This document shows, one piece after another, positions 8,377-18,250 of a stretch of DNA of 64,000 nucleotides. The DNA is taken from contig CP014214.1 in the NCBI GenBank assembly GCA_001560915.1, positions 806,001-870,000 of the forward strand, written 5' to 3'. This DNA comes from a methanogenic archaeon ISO4-H5 (GTDB lineage: Archaea > Thermoplasmatota > Thermoplasmata > Methanomassiliicoccales > Methanomethylophilaceae). The number at the start of each line of letters is the position of its first letter. The first letter of the stretch is position 1. Both the position numbers and the translations under genes were made by a program. The notes under the pieces are model-generated. The model ran no database searches, was not told the DNA's origin, and saw only the letters and a program-made list of their open reading frames with translations.

Positions 8377-10034
8377 CAGAACAGCCTCCCGGAGCGCTCG
8401 GCGATGAGGTCGGAGAGGTCCATCTCCATCATCATGACGGGGTGGGTGAGTTCATAGTCGGTGATACACTTGGGTGACATCTCTCCGAACAGTCCGATCC
8501 TCTTTCCGTTGACGACGATGAACGCACCCCTGCCGGGCAGGAAGGTGGTGTAGTCGCAGCTCTCGATGGTGTATTCCACCCTCATCTCCCTGAGAACGGA
8601 TTCGGTCAGGGATTTGATCTCGGTAAAGGAGGTCCTGGAAGCGGCCTGGAGGGCACAGAGGTGGAGGACGTTCTTGGAATTCCTGATGACGTAACCGACC
8701 TCGAAGATCTTCTGGGGCAGGTCGCGGTTCTTGTTGTGGCGGAGGATCCTCATCAGAGAAGGCATCATATATGCGCGCAGGCAGGTGTGATCCTCGGTGA
8801 TGGGATTCTTTACCTTGACGACTTCTACCTCGGGGAGTCCGGAGATTCCGAACTCATCCCTCTCGTTGGAAAGGGTGAGGGTGGTGAGCTCCATGTAGCC
8901 CATTCCGATCATGATATCCTTGAGGTTCTCTGAGAAGGTGGTCTCCGGGAGCAGTTTTCCGAAGGTCTGGGTCACGTTCATCTGACGCTTGCCGTACTTC
9001 TCGAATCCGTATCCGATGGATACCTCCTCGTAGATGTCCGCATCGTGGAGGATGTCGAACCTGTAGGCGGGGACATAGGCGGTAAGCTTATCGCCTTTAG
9101 CTTTGCCGTCGATACCGCAGCGGCGGAGTGCCTGAACGCATTCCTCTCCGCTGAGGGGGATTCCGTTGACGTGGTTGCATGCCTCGATGGAGACGGTCTT
9201 CTCGCGGGGGGTGAGGTCAGGATAGACCTTCTTGGGAGCACCTTCCATCTCGATGGTGCAGATCTGTCCTCCCCTTTCTACGAGGGCGGAGGCCACGATG
9301 TTGAGGCATACTTCTACCGATTTCTCGTCGAATCCGGTAACATCGATGAAGATGTTCTTGGTGTTGACCGTGACGGTGGTTAAGGCGCCGTTGATGATGG
9401 GCGGGAACGAGAGTACGTTGCCGTCAGCATCGAAGATGATGGGGAACTTGTCGCATCCTTCCATCAGGTGGGCGAAGGCCTTACCCTTCTCGTGCTTGGT
9501 GAGTACTTCGCGGGGGGTCATGGCCTCGGTCTTGGCGAGGGGGACGAACGACATAGAATCGGGGTCCACCGCTTTGAATGTGAACGGGGGCTTCACCTTG
9601 TCGAGGTCGTGTACGCCGATGGCGAGTTTGCTCCTCTTCCTTCCAACGGTGGTGTGGAGTTTCTCCTGGAGCTCCATGATGGAGCGGAGTGCCTGGTCGT
9701 CGATGGTGACTCCTTTGACGACGCATCCCATGAAGTAGGGTCTGATTTTCTTCACTTCGTCGGTGACGATGGCTTTCACATCGCTCTTTCCGAGTTCGTA
9801 CTTCTTGAGTCCGGGTTCGAATCCCAGGAATGCTTTCAGTCCGCGGGCGATTCCCTCTGCGGAGTACATGTCGGGCCTGTTGGGGAAGAATTCGATAGCG
9901 ATTGCATCGGAACCTTCCTCGTGCTCGTCGATGACTCCTCCCATGAGGGGGACCTGTTCGAGGACGGTATCCATGGGTACATCGTGTCCGACGATGCGGA
10001 CCAGGTCCTTGTAACTGGTGTTGATCACTGGCAT
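8376..10034 (-). CDS. pheT: Phenylalanyl-tRNA synthetase beta subunit, archaeal type
   Basis: At 552 residues this has the shorter archaeal/eukaryotic PheT form. It contains EFFPNRPDMYSAEGIARGL near residue 50, the B3/B4 tRNA-editing region (IGVHDLDK), the B5 domain, and a catalytic-like core ending with GLFGEMSP and MEMDLSDL. With PheS (not in this window) it charges tRNA-Phe. It starts inside the end of hmgA and ends overlapping bcp. Confidence 0.94.
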   Translation of the reverse strand: MPVINTSYKDLVRIVGHDVPMDTVLEQVPLMGGVIDEHEEGSDAIAIEFFPNRPDMYSAEGIARGLKAFLGFEPGLKKYELGKSDVKAIVTDEVKKIRPYFMGCVVKGVTIDDQALRSIMELQEKLHTTVGRKRSKLAIGVHDLDKVKPPFTFKAVDPDSMSFVPLAKTEAMTPREVLTKHEKGKAFAHLMEGCDKFPIIFDADGNVLSFPPIINGALTTVTVNTKNIFIDVTGFDEKSVEVCLNIVASALVERGGQICTIEMEGAPKKVYPDLTPREKTVSIEACNHVNGIPLSGEECVQALRRCGIDGKAKGDKLTAYVPAYRFDILHDADIYEEVSIGYGFEKYGKRQMNVTQTFGKLLPETTFSENLKDIMIGMGYMELTTLTLSNERDEFGISGLPEVEVVKVKNPITEDHTCLRAYMMPSLMRILRHNKNRDLPQKIFEVGYVIRNSKNVLHLCALQAASRTSFTEIKSLTESVLREMRVEYTIESCDYTTFLPGRGAFIVVNGKRIGLFGEMSPKCITDYELTHPVMMMEMDLSDLIAERSGRLF

Positions 10035-11218
10035 TTCTTACCCCTCCCGAGTTCTGCGTGAGCCTTTCCGAGGTGTCCTGCGGCCTGTGCTCCCAGTGTG
10101 GAGAGCTCGCCCGCGAGAACGGTGACCGAGAGGATCTCCGCCAGTTTCCTGGCTTTTCCGGCACCCTTGCAGCCGAGGATATTGAGGGCCTCGCTCTGGC
10201 AGGGCAGACCGGTTCCGCCTCCGACGGTTCCGAGTTCTACGGCAGGCATCCTGACGCTGATGTAGAGATTGCCGTCCACATCCTCACAGTCGGTGAGGGT
10301 GAGGCTGCCTCCGATGACCTGTGCGGGGTCCTGTCCGGTGGCGATGTAGAATGCGGCCACCATGTTGGCGGCATGGGCGTTGGCACCGAGGGTGCCGGCC
10401 ATGGACGAACCGATGAGGTTCTTCCTCACGTTGGTCTCCACGATGCTTGCTGCTGTTGTGTGGAGTTTGGATTCGACGATATCGGCGGGGATGAGGGCCT
10501 CGGCAACGACGGTCTTGCCTCTTCCCTCGATCATGTTAATGGCTGCAGCCTTCTTGTCGCTGCACATGTTACCGGATACGGATACCATGACCGCTCCGGT
10601 GGCTTCCTCGATGACCCTGCAGGCGGCTTCGGAAGCGATGGTGGCCATGTTCATTCCCATGGCATCGCCGGTTTCGAACGAGAACCTCAGGTAGAGTCCC
10701 CTGCCCATGGGGAATTTCTCGATCTTTGCGAGTTTTCCGTGGGAGGTGGTGCCTGCGACAGCAGCTTTAATCTCATCCTCATGGGCATCGATCCACTGGA
10801 TGGTCTGGCAGGCGTGTTCGAGATCCCTCACCCTCATGACGGGGGCGCGGGTCATGTAGTCTCCGAAGACCCTGGTCCTGGATCCGCCAGCTGCGTTGAT
10901 TACCGACATTCCCCTTCCGATGGACGCGATAAGGGCACCTTCGGTGGTGGCAAGAGGTACGATGAACTCTCCGTTGGCGTATTCGCCGGAGATCTTCACG
11001 GGACCGGCATATCCCAGGGGGACCTGGGTGGAACCGATCATGTTCTCGCAGTTGTGGGCCGCCTTCTCCGGATCGATGGCGCACTTGGCGATGGTATCGA
11101 GGTCGGCACCGGAGTATTCGGCAACGGCGGCACGCCTCTCGTCGACGTCCGCCTGTGTGTGGCCCCTGTTCTTGAGGCCTGTTCCGTCTGTCATGCCCCA
11201 GTGCATTCGTTCGTGCAT
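10025..11218 (-). CDS. hmgA: HMG-CoA reductase, class I
   Basis: A 397-residue soluble NADPH-dependent enzyme that makes mevalonate for archaeal ether lipids. Class I features are present: ENMIGSTQVPLGYAGP (substrate loop), ATTEGALIAS with the catalytic Glu, VSGNMCSDKK with the catalytic Lys, MAGTLGANAHAAN, and the C-terminal catalytic His in AAGHLGKAH. The unusual feature is its place directly after two chelatase-type genes (27 bp from chlD). It overlaps pheT by 10 bp. Confidence 0.96.
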   Translation of the reverse strand: MHERMHWGMTDGTGLKNRGHTQADVDERRAAVAEYSGADLDTIAKCAIDPEKAAHNCENMIGSTQVPLGYAGPVKISGEYANGEFIVPLATTEGALIASIGRGMSVINAAGGSRTRVFGDYMTRAPVMRVRDLEHACQTIQWIDAHEDEIKAAVAGTTSHGKLAKIEKFPMGRGLYLRFSFETGDAMGMNMATIASEAACRVIEEATGAVMVSVSGNMCSDKKAAAINMIEGRGKTVVAEALIPADIVESKLHTTAASIVETNVRKNLIGSSMAGTLGANAHAANMVAAFYIATGQDPAQVIGGSLTLTDCEDVDGNLYISVRMPAVELGTVGGGTGLPCQSEALNILGCKGAGKARKLAEILSVTVLAGELSTLGAQAAGHLGKAHAELGRGKKCQ

Positions 11219-11245
11219 AATAAAGTAAGCGGGCGCGCGCAGTGT

Positions 11246-13204
11246 TCAGAGGATACCGCGGTTCTTCTTGATTTCCCACATCATGGGCCCGACATCGTAC
11301 AGGTGTGCATTCTCGCGGGGTTTGGTATTGCCCCAGAGGCCCGAAACGGTGGATTTGGATTCGAGGTCGTCGAGCATGAAGAGCCTTCCGTGCAGGGTCC
11401 GTGCCAGCTCGAGGGGTACATCGGATTTGGATGCGCCGAGTCCCGTGTCGACGATTATCCAATCTACGTTCTCGGCCTGAAGATGGCCTGCGATCTCGAT
11501 TGCCTCCTCGCAGGGATCCCTGTCTGGGTCTATGGATTGTGTTGCCTTCCCGTCGGTGAAAACCACGATGTGTATGAACGCTTCGGGATGCTTCTTCTTG
11601 TATGACTGCACGAATCTCCAGCAGGCCATGAACGCTTCGCTGAGGGGTGTTCCCTTGTCGAGTTTGATGTCTTCTACGATCTTGGTCAGCTGGTCAACGG
11701 CACGGGTCGGAGGCATAATCTCCTCGATCCTCTTCTCGTTGAAGGTCATGAGACCTACCCGGTCCCTCTTGGCGTAATGGGATTCTAGCATGGAGAGGAT
11801 GGCTGCTTTCGTTTTTCCTATGCGATTTCTGATGATCAGCGAACCGCTGGCATCGAGCATGAAATAGAACGCGTGTTCGACGTGCTTGGTGCGGACCTTC
11901 TCCCTCAGATCGTTCTTGGTGATCTTCACCATGCCCTTGCTCCTTCCGCGTGTCTTCTGGTATGGTGCGGCGGCCCTGATGGTGGCATCCACGGCGATAT
12001 CGTTGCATTCGCCCTTGGGGATGCGGAATCCGGAGTATTTGCCTCCGGGGGATTCGACGAACCGGCTGTGTTTGGAGTCGCTCTCCTTTCCGAAGTAGTC
12101 TGCTTCCTCCATGAGGTCGATGGTGTCGAATCTGGCGGAGACCTTGGCCACCAGTTCGGTGTCGGCATCTTCATCGTCAGTCTTGGTCTCCAGGAGGTCG
12201 GTGATCTCGTCCGGGTTCACTTCCTCGTTTATCTTGTCGACAATCCTGCTCTCGGTGGTGCCCTTCCTTTCGTCGTGGATGAAGAGGGGCATGTCCCTGT
12301 TGGGATATGCCAGAGGCTGAGGTTCGGCTTCTTTCTTCTCCTCGGTTTCGAAGATGGTCCGGCGGTGGTTGAGGGTGTATTCGGAGGCCAAGAGGATATC
12401 ACCGTCGTTGGTCCTCTTCCTGCCTGCTAAGGCAGCAAGAGTGATTGCGCATTGTCCGCAGGAGACTAGGCCTCTCATGCCGGGTACGCCGTACTTCTCG
12501 CAGATGGTGGCAATCGCCTCCCGATGTTTCTTCAGGAGCTTCACCTGAGGCAGCAGGAGACGTGCCTTTTCCACATGTGCCAGCAGCTGTCTGTCGAGCT
12601 TCTCATAATGTTCCAGGAACGATGTGTCCCCGTCATAGAAACGCAGATTGTTCCGCACGGATACGAGGTATTCTTCCTCCTCGGGACGGTGCATCTTCAC
12701 GCACATGTCGAAGCGGTCTTTCAGATGGGGATCGAGCCTCTCACTGAGGGAAGTCACGGTGGCCAGGAGCTTGATCCTTGCGGGGTACTCGACGGACAGT
12801 CCCTCCCTTTCGATGACGACTTTCCCCTTGGAGGCTGTTTCAAGAGCTTGAAGGGCGGTCAGTTTCTCCATCAGGTCTATGCCGTCAATACAAACCTCTC
12901 CACCGTCCCCTTCTCCCAGGAGCCCGATCTCGGGTTCTATCTGTCCTGTGGTTATCGCCTTCTCGATATTGATGGACCCGAACAGACGGTCCTCGGTAAC
13001 TCCGATGGGCACATTGACCAGTGGAACATCGGGATTGAGCGAAGCGAGGGAATGTATCAGGGCGGTCTTTCCGGTTCCCGATTCGCCGGTTACCAGCATG
13101 GTTCTCAGGTTCGGATTGACCAGGAGGCACAGGACAGCCTTCTTGGCTTTCCTGTTGCCTGCTATGACGGAGAACGGCAGAACATCCTGGTCGGTAATCT
13201 TCAA
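11246..13204 (-). CDS. chlD: Magnesium/cobalt chelatase-type D subunit, second copy
   Basis: A 652-residue protein with an N-terminal AAA+ module (Walker A GESGTGKT at about 40-47, Walker B ICIDGIDLM-like), an acidic linker (about 300-370), and a C-terminal von Willebrand A domain with the MIDAS motif DASGS starting at Asp451. ChlI/ChlD pairs drive metal insertion by a large CobN/BchH subunit, here perhaps cobalt for corrinoid or another tetrapyrrole step. It is a paralogue of the gene just upstream, with the most divergence in the linker. No CobN/BchH subunit is in the window. Confidence 0.85.
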   Translation of the reverse strand: MKITDQDVLPFSVIAGNRKAKKAVLCLLVNPNLRTMLVTGESGTGKTALIHSLASLNPDVPLVNVPIGVTEDRLFGSINIEKAITTGQIEPEIGLLGEGDGGEVCIDGIDLMEKLTALQALETASKGKVVIEREGLSVEYPARIKLLATVTSLSERLDPHLKDRFDMCVKMHRPEEEEYLVSVRNNLRFYDGDTSFLEHYEKLDRQLLAHVEKARLLLPQVKLLKKHREAIATICEKYGVPGMRGLVSCGQCAITLAALAGRKRTNDGDILLASEYTLNHRRTIFETEEKKEAEPQPLAYPNRDMPLFIHDERKGTTESRIVDKINEEVNPDEITDLLETKTDDEDADTELVAKVSARFDTIDLMEEADYFGKESDSKHSRFVESPGGKYSGFRIPKGECNDIAVDATIRAAAPYQKTRGRSKGMVKITKNDLREKVRTKHVEHAFYFMLDASGSLIIRNRIGKTKAAILSMLESHYAKRDRVGLMTFNEKRIEEIMPPTRAVDQLTKIVEDIKLDKGTPLSEAFMACWRFVQSYKKKHPEAFIHIVVFTDGKATQSIDPDRDPCEEAIEIAGHLQAENVDWIIVDTGLGASKSDVPLELARTLHGRLFMLDDLESKSTVSGLWGNTKPRENAHLYDVGPMMWEIKKNRGIL

Positions 13205-13214
13205 GCCCCCTGAG

Positions 13215-13233
13215 ACGGCATGTAGGATGCCGT
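13215..13233. other. Hairpin between the two chlD genes
   Basis: ACGGCAT and ATGCCGT form a 7-bp perfect stem around a 5-nt loop, just upstream of the second chlD start. It could affect transcript processing or translation between the paralogues. Confidence 0.4.
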
Positions 13234-13297
13234 TGTTTGCCGCTGGTGATTGGCATCTCTTTACAAATAGTTGGCCACGGAAAAAAGTGGATAGGCC

Positions 13298-13313
13298 GCC
13301 GCGTGACCGCGGC
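13298..13313. terminator. GC-rich hairpin after the first chlD gene
   Basis: GCCGCG-TGAC-CGCGGC is a perfect 6-bp stem, starting 12 bp before the chlD stop as read on the minus strand (the 3' side of the gene). No strong U tract follows, so it may be an RNA-stabilising or partial termination element rather than a full terminator. Confidence 0.4.
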
Positions 13314-13324
13314 AGCCATGGGTT

Positions 13325-15343
13325 TCATCTAAGTCCGCGTTTCTTTTCGAGCTCCCAGAAGATGGTCTGGGACTCTTCGGGCTGAGGTGTTTTGGGTTTC
13401 TCGGGATTGCTGGGACCCCATACGGTCGAGACAGTTTCCTTCGACTGCAGATCGTCAAGCATGAACAGTCTTCCGCCGAGGTTCTGCGCAAGGAACTTAG
13501 GCATGTCGGACTTGGAGGTGCCCAATCCGGTATCCACCACGATCCAATCCACATTCTCCTCGTGGAGGTGTTTGGCAATCTCCAGCGCTTCCTCGCAGGG
13601 ATCCTTGTCTGGGTCTATGGACTGTGTTGCCCTGCCGTCGGTGAATACCACGATGTGGATGAATGCCTCGGGATGTTTCTTCCTGTAGGATTTGACGAAT
13701 CTCCAGCACTCCATGAACGCCTTGCTGAGCGGGGTTCCGGTATCCACAGCGATCTTGGTGATGGCATCGGAGAGATGCTCCACCGCCCTTGTCGGGGGCA
13801 TGACCTCCTCGATCCTCTTCTCATTGAAGGTCATGAGACCTACGCGGTCCCTCTTGGCGAAGTGGAGTTCCAGCATTGACAGGATGGCTGCCTTGGTCTT
13901 TCCGATACGGTTCCTGATGACCAGTGAACCGCTGGCGTCGAGCATGAAGTAGAAGGCGTTCTCCACATGTTTGGTGCGGACCTTCTCCCTGATGTCGTCC
14001 TTGGTGATCTTGATTTTCCCCTCCTCGTGTTTCCTGGAGAACTGGTGGGGTGCGGCAGCCCTGATGGTAGCATCAATGGCGATGTCGCTGCATTCTCCTT
14101 TGGGAATGCGGAATGAGGTGTACTTCCCGGTGGCGGACTCGACATACTTCTGGCGTTTGTTCTGTCCTTCGACTCCGTAGTAGTCGGCGGCCTCCATCAG
14201 GTCGACGGTGTCGAACCTCTCGGAGACCTTGGCCACCAGCTCGGTGTCGATGTACTCCTCGTTGAATTCTAGGTTGTTGACCTCGAGGAGGGTCTCGGGA
14301 TCCACGTCCTTGAGGGAGACGGTCTTCTCCACCGCGATGCCTTCTTCGTCGTCATCGTCATTGGCTTCCTCCGTTTCCTTCTGCTCTTTGGCCTTCTGGA
14401 CCAGCGGGCGGTCGTCGTGGACGAAGCGCATGATGTCCTTGTTGGCGTACATCAGGACGGAGTTCTGCTCGGGAGTGGGGTCCTTCTTGACCTCGAAGAT
14501 GGTCCTGCGGTGGTTGAGGGTGAGTTCCGTGGCATAGACAATATCGTCGGAGGTGGTCTTCTTCCTGCCGTTGAGTGCTGCGAGGGTGACCGCCACCTGT
14601 GCGCAGGCGACCGCACCCCTGTATCCGGCGATTCCGTACTTGTTGCAGATGCGGGCGATGGCATCGCGGTGTTTGACCAGGAGTTTCACTTCGGGAAGCA
14701 GTTTCCTGGCGTCCTTCACCTTCTGGAGGATGGCCCTGTCCTGGTCCTCGTAATCTTTGAAGAACTCGAGATTGCCGTCCTGGAGCATCAGGTTGTTCCT
14801 GAGGGAGACGATGTACTCCGCTTCCTCGGGGCGTCTCATCTTGACGCTGATGTCGAAACGGTCCTTCAGGTGGGGATCGAGCTTCTCCCTGAGAGAAGTG
14901 GTGGTGGCGAGCAGCTTGACGTCCGCATCGTACTTCACCGACAGTCCTTCCCTCTCGATGACGACTTCGCCTTTGATGGCGGTCTCGAGTGCCTGCAGGG
15001 ATACCAGTTTGTCCATCAGGTCGATGTCGTCAATGCAGATGACTCCGTGGTGGGCCTCTCCGAAGAGACCCTTCTCGGCCTCCATCTTTCCGGTGGTGAC
15101 AGCCTTCTCAAGGTTAATGGATCCGAACAGACGGTCCTCGGTGGCGCCGATGGGCACGTTTATCACGGGCATGTCCGGGTCCAGGGAACCGAGGGAGCGG
15201 ACCAGGGTGGTCTTGCCGGTACCGGTGCTGCCGTTGAGCAGCAGGGATTTCAGGTTGGGGTTGACCAGGAGGCAGAGTACGGCGGTCTTGGCGGTGTGGT
15301 TCCCAGCAACCGCCGAGAACGGCATGATGGCCGATTCCTGCAT
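13325..15343 (-). CDS. chlD: Magnesium/cobalt chelatase-type D subunit, first copy
   Basis: 672 residues: an AAA+ domain with Walker A GSTGTGKT at 38-45, a long acidic linker (DDDDEEG near 345) and a vWA domain with DASGS at Asp469. The frame stays open further upstream to 15661, but that stretch is the chlI coding sequence in another frame. The ATG at 15343 overlaps the chlI stop (TGATG) and gives the same N-terminus as the paralogue, so it is the start. It probably forms a two-ring AAA+ motor with ChlI for a CobN/BchH-type chelatase. Confidence 0.88.
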   Translation of the reverse strand: MQESAIMPFSAVAGNHTAKTAVLCLLVNPNLKSLLLNGSTGTGKTTLVRSLGSLDPDMPVINVPIGATEDRLFGSINLEKAVTTGKMEAEKGLFGEAHHGVICIDDIDLMDKLVSLQALETAIKGEVVIEREGLSVKYDADVKLLATTTSLREKLDPHLKDRFDISVKMRRPEEAEYIVSLRNNLMLQDGNLEFFKDYEDQDRAILQKVKDARKLLPEVKLLVKHRDAIARICNKYGIAGYRGAVACAQVAVTLAALNGRKKTTSDDIVYATELTLNHRRTIFEVKKDPTPEQNSVLMYANKDIMRFVHDDRPLVQKAKEQKETEEANDDDDEEGIAVEKTVSLKDVDPETLLEVNNLEFNEEYIDTELVAKVSERFDTVDLMEAADYYGVEGQNKRQKYVESATGKYTSFRIPKGECSDIAIDATIRAAAPHQFSRKHEEGKIKITKDDIREKVRTKHVENAFYFMLDASGSLVIRNRIGKTKAAILSMLELHFAKRDRVGLMTFNEKRIEEVMPPTRAVEHLSDAITKIAVDTGTPLSKAFMECWRFVKSYRKKHPEAFIHIVVFTDGRATQSIDPDKDPCEEALEIAKHLHEENVDWIVVDTGLGTSKSDMPKFLAQNLGGRLFMLDDLQSKETVSTVWGPSNPEKPKTPQPEESQTIFWELEKKRGLR

Positions 15344-16374
15344 CAGAACTTGCTCAGGCAAGTCCTTACCTCGTTGACATCGAAGGTAGTGTTCTCGAAT
15401 GCCTTCTTCTTGATACGGTGGGAGAGGACCATGGGGGCTACCTTGATGAAGTCGTCCTTCACGATGTGGTCCCTGCCCTCGAGTGCGGCGTTGGCGCGTG
15501 CTGCCCTCATGAGTGCGAGGTCTGCCCTGTGTCCCTCCATCTTGAAGTGTCCGGACAGTTTGGCTGCCATCATGATGGATGTGTCGTCGAGTTCGACCTT
15601 GGAGACGATATCTTTGGCCTTGGCGATCTTCTGCCTCAGCTCCTCGAGCTCGTCCTTGCATCCTTCGAGGTATTTCTCGGGGTCGGCGTCGTAGGTCATA
15701 CGGCGTTTGATGACTTCCATACGGGATTCGAGGATATATTCTTCTTTTACTTCTATAGATAAACCGAACCTGTCGAGCAGCTGGGGCCTGAGATCTCCTT
15801 CCTCGGGGTTCATGGTTCCGATGAGGATGAAGTTGGAGGGGTGGGAGAAAGAGATTCCCTCCCTCTCGATGTAGTTCCTTCCCATGGCCGCGGAGTCGAG
15901 GAGAAGGTCGACGATGTGGTCGTCGAGAAGGTTGATCTCATCCACGTAGAGGATGTTGCCGTTGGCGTTGGCGAGGATTCCGGGCTCGAACTTCCTCTTT
16001 CCAGTCTCCAGGACGTGCTCGAGGTCGAGGGTACCGGCCACGCGGTCCTCGGTTGCGTTCAGAGGCAGCTCGACTACCTTGGTGGGTGCCATGACGGTCT
16101 CGAGTTTACCGTCCTTGGCGAGTTTCTCTCTGCATTCGGGGCACATCTTACGGATCTGGTAAGGGTCGCATCCGAACCTGCATCCTTTCACGACGGGGTG
16201 GGCGGGCAGGAACTGGGGCATGGAACGGACCGCGGTGGATTTGGCGGTTCCTTTGCTTCCTTTGATGAGGACTCCGCCGACACTGGGGTCGACGGCGTTG
16301 AGGAGCAGTGCGAGTTTCATGTCATTCTGACCGACGATGCGGGTGAACGGGAAGGTATAGTTGTCTTCTGCCAT
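15343..16374 (-). CDS. chlI: Magnesium/cobalt chelatase-type I subunit (AAA+ ATPase)
   Basis: A 343-residue AAA+ ATPase of the ChlI/BchI family. Walker A is GSKGTAKST (39-47), Walker B is LYVDEINLLDDH, and NPEEGDLRPQLLDRFGL is the family sensor/arginine-finger stretch. Four cysteines (CRFGC, then CPEC, near 65-85) look like a small zinc site seen in archaeal members. It heads the chlI-chlD-chlD series. A TATA-like TTATAG about 30 bp before the start suggests a nearly leaderless transcript. Confidence 0.92.
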   Translation of the reverse strand: MAEDNYTFPFTRIVGQNDMKLALLLNAVDPSVGGVLIKGSKGTAKSTAVRSMPQFLPAHPVVKGCRFGCDPYQIRKMCPECREKLAKDGKLETVMAPTKVVELPLNATEDRVAGTLDLEHVLETGKRKFEPGILANANGNILYVDEINLLDDHIVDLLLDSAAMGRNYIEREGISFSHPSNFILIGTMNPEEGDLRPQLLDRFGLSIEVKEEYILESRMEVIKRRMTYDADPEKYLEGCKDELEELRQKIAKAKDIVSKVELDDTSIMMAAKLSGHFKMEGHRADLALMRAARANAALEGRDHIVKDDFIKVAPMVLSHRIKKKAFENTTFDVNEVRTCLSKF

Positions 16375-16744
16375 TGTATCTGATTCGGTTTAACATACCT
16401 TCGACTATAAGTGGATTGCCCAAATTCGTAGGAAACTTTAACTATGGTTTGTTTTGAAAATTGATGGATATATGGTTCATCCATTAAGAAATCTACATAA
16501 AATGTGCATAAAATCACCATAATTGGTTCAAACAGCGTTAAAACCGCCCCAAAATAATAGCGAAAACCGCGATTTTACGAGATTGGAGTGGTTTATTCTG
16601 TTGTTTTTGTCATTGTTAATATTGAGTCCTTCACGAAATTTTATATACATTTGGATGGATGATAAGCTAAGACGAGTCGGGAAACTGACTTGTCATAGCG
16701 TAAGTTCCTACGGGAACGAGCGTTTGTATTGGAGGAAAAACAAA
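16375..16744. promoter_or_regulatory. Divergent control region between chlI and mttB
   Basis: This 370-bp AT-rich region holds promoters for both sides. For mttB, TTTTATATA at 16639-16647 predicts a start near 16670 and a leader of about 75 nt. The leader contains a small hairpin, GTTCC-TACG-GGAAC at 16704-16717, and a GGAGG ribosome site at about 16731. On the other strand a TTATAG box near 16405 serves chlI. ATGGAT and ATCCAT at 16464-16484 form a short inverted repeat that might bind a regulator. No gene is seen. Confidence 0.65.
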
Positions 16745-18244
16745 ATGGCACAAACTACCCCCATTTATCCTGCGAACGAGACCCTTAACGGAGTCAAATT
16801 CGAGCTTTTCAGCGACGACGAAGTCCGCAGGATTGACATGGCTACCCGTGATGTCCTTGCGACTTACGGTGTCCAGGTTTCTGACGACGAAGCAAGGAAA
16901 CTCTTCAAAGAGGCCGGCTGTGAAGTCAACGAGGAGACCTGGGTCGTAAAGATCCCTTCCCACGTTCTTGACAAGGCTCTTGCAACCTGCCCCAAGAAAT
17001 ACTACCTCTACGGAAGGAACGATGAGAGGACCTTCCCCATGGAGTGGCTCGGAAAGGTCAACTACACCTGTTTCGGAACCGGTATCCAGGTCTGTGACTA
17101 CCTCGGACACGGCGAATTCGAGACCCGTGACTCCACCGGAAAGGATGTTGCAAACATCGCAAAACTCTGTGACGCACTCCCCGGACTTTCCTTCTTCTCC
17201 CTTCCCGTCTCCGCAAGAGAGTGGGCAGGAAAAGGATGCGAGGATGTCCACGAGGCACTCATCTCCCTTACCAACACTTCTATGCACTTCCACCACATCG
17301 ACCCCGTTGCTGCTAACGTAAAGTACTACTGGGAAATGGTGAAAGCATACTACCACGGCGACGAGGCCGAGGCACGTGCAAAGCCCATCATGTCCATGCT
17401 GGTCTGCCCCACCTCTCCTCTCGAGCTTTCCTACAACGCATGCCAGTGCATCATCCAGGGTGCCAGGTTCGGTATCCCTGTGAACGTTCTGTCCATGGCA
17501 ATGGCCGGAGGATCCTCCTCTGTCTACCTCGCAGGAACCCTCGTTACCCACAACGCAGAGATTCTCTCTGGAATCGTTCTTTCTCAGCTCGCATGCCCTG
17601 GAGCACCCATCATGTACGGATCCTCCACCACCTGCTTCGACCTGAAGAGGGGTACCGCACCCGTCGGATCTCCTGAGCTCGGACTTATCAGCGCATCTGT
17701 CGGAAAGCTTGGACAGTACTACAAGCTCCCTGTGTTCACTGCAGGTATGTAGACCGACGCCAAAGTCCCTGATGAGCAGGCAGCCCACGAGAAGACCATC
17801 ACCTCCCTTGCAGCAGCACTCGCCGGAGTCAACATGATCTACGGTGGAGGAATGCTCGAGCTCGGTCAGACCTTCTCCCTTGAGCAGCAGGTCATCGACA
17901 ACGACATCATCATGATGGAGAGGAAGTTCATGGAGGGTGTCCCCGTCACTGACGAGACCCTCGCCGTTGATGCAATCAAGTTCATCGGAATCGGTAACGA
18001 CTTCATCGCACACCCCTCCACCATGGAGCAGATTGACCTCGCTTCCGACCCTGAAATCTTCGACAGGACCATGCTCGGAGAGTGGAGGGCCAACGGAAAG
18101 AAGGATGCAGTAGACCGCGCACACGAGAAGGTCGTTGACATCCTCGCAAACCACATTGTTACCCCTGTCCCTGACGACGTCATGGCAGCTTGGGAAAAGA
18201 TCGTTAAGGAGGCCGATGAGGTCTTCCTCAAGAACAAGGAGTGA
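16745..18244 (+). CDS. mttB: Trimethylamine methyltransferase MttB with pyrrolysine (amber read through)
   Basis: MttB moves a methyl group from trimethylamine to the corrinoid protein MttC. The frame is interrupted only by TAG at 17750-17752, which falls at residue 336, close to the known Pyl position of MttB. Translation then continues in frame to TGA, giving 499 residues, the normal length. Flanking sequence (FTAGM before, [10 protein letters not shown] after) is intact on both sides, so this is pyrrolysine, not decay. The ATG at 16745 follows a strong GGAGG site. mttC follows after 6 bp. Pyl tRNA and synthase genes are not in this window. Confidence 0.95.
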
Positions 18245-18250
18245 ATTTAA

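Noticed and set aside
10058-11605. Long frame of 515 codons on the plus strand opposite hmgA and chlD
   Set aside because: It lies antisense to a clear HMG-CoA reductase and chelatase gene. GC-rich codon bias creates such mirror frames.
15344-15661. N-terminal extension of the first chlD gene
   Set aside because: This stretch encodes ChlI in another frame. The overlapping TGATG start at 15343 gives the paralogue-like N-terminus.
14417-15694. 425-codon plus-strand frame opposite chlD and chlI
   Set aside because: Antisense shadow of two well-supported genes, with no domain.
17750-17752. Nonsense mutation making mttB a pseudogene
   Set aside because: The TAG is at the known pyrrolysine position and the sequence is intact on both sides.
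16667-18154. 495-codon minus-strand frame opposite mttB
   Set aside because: Antisense to mttB; its length reflects the codon use of mttB and no family is recognised.
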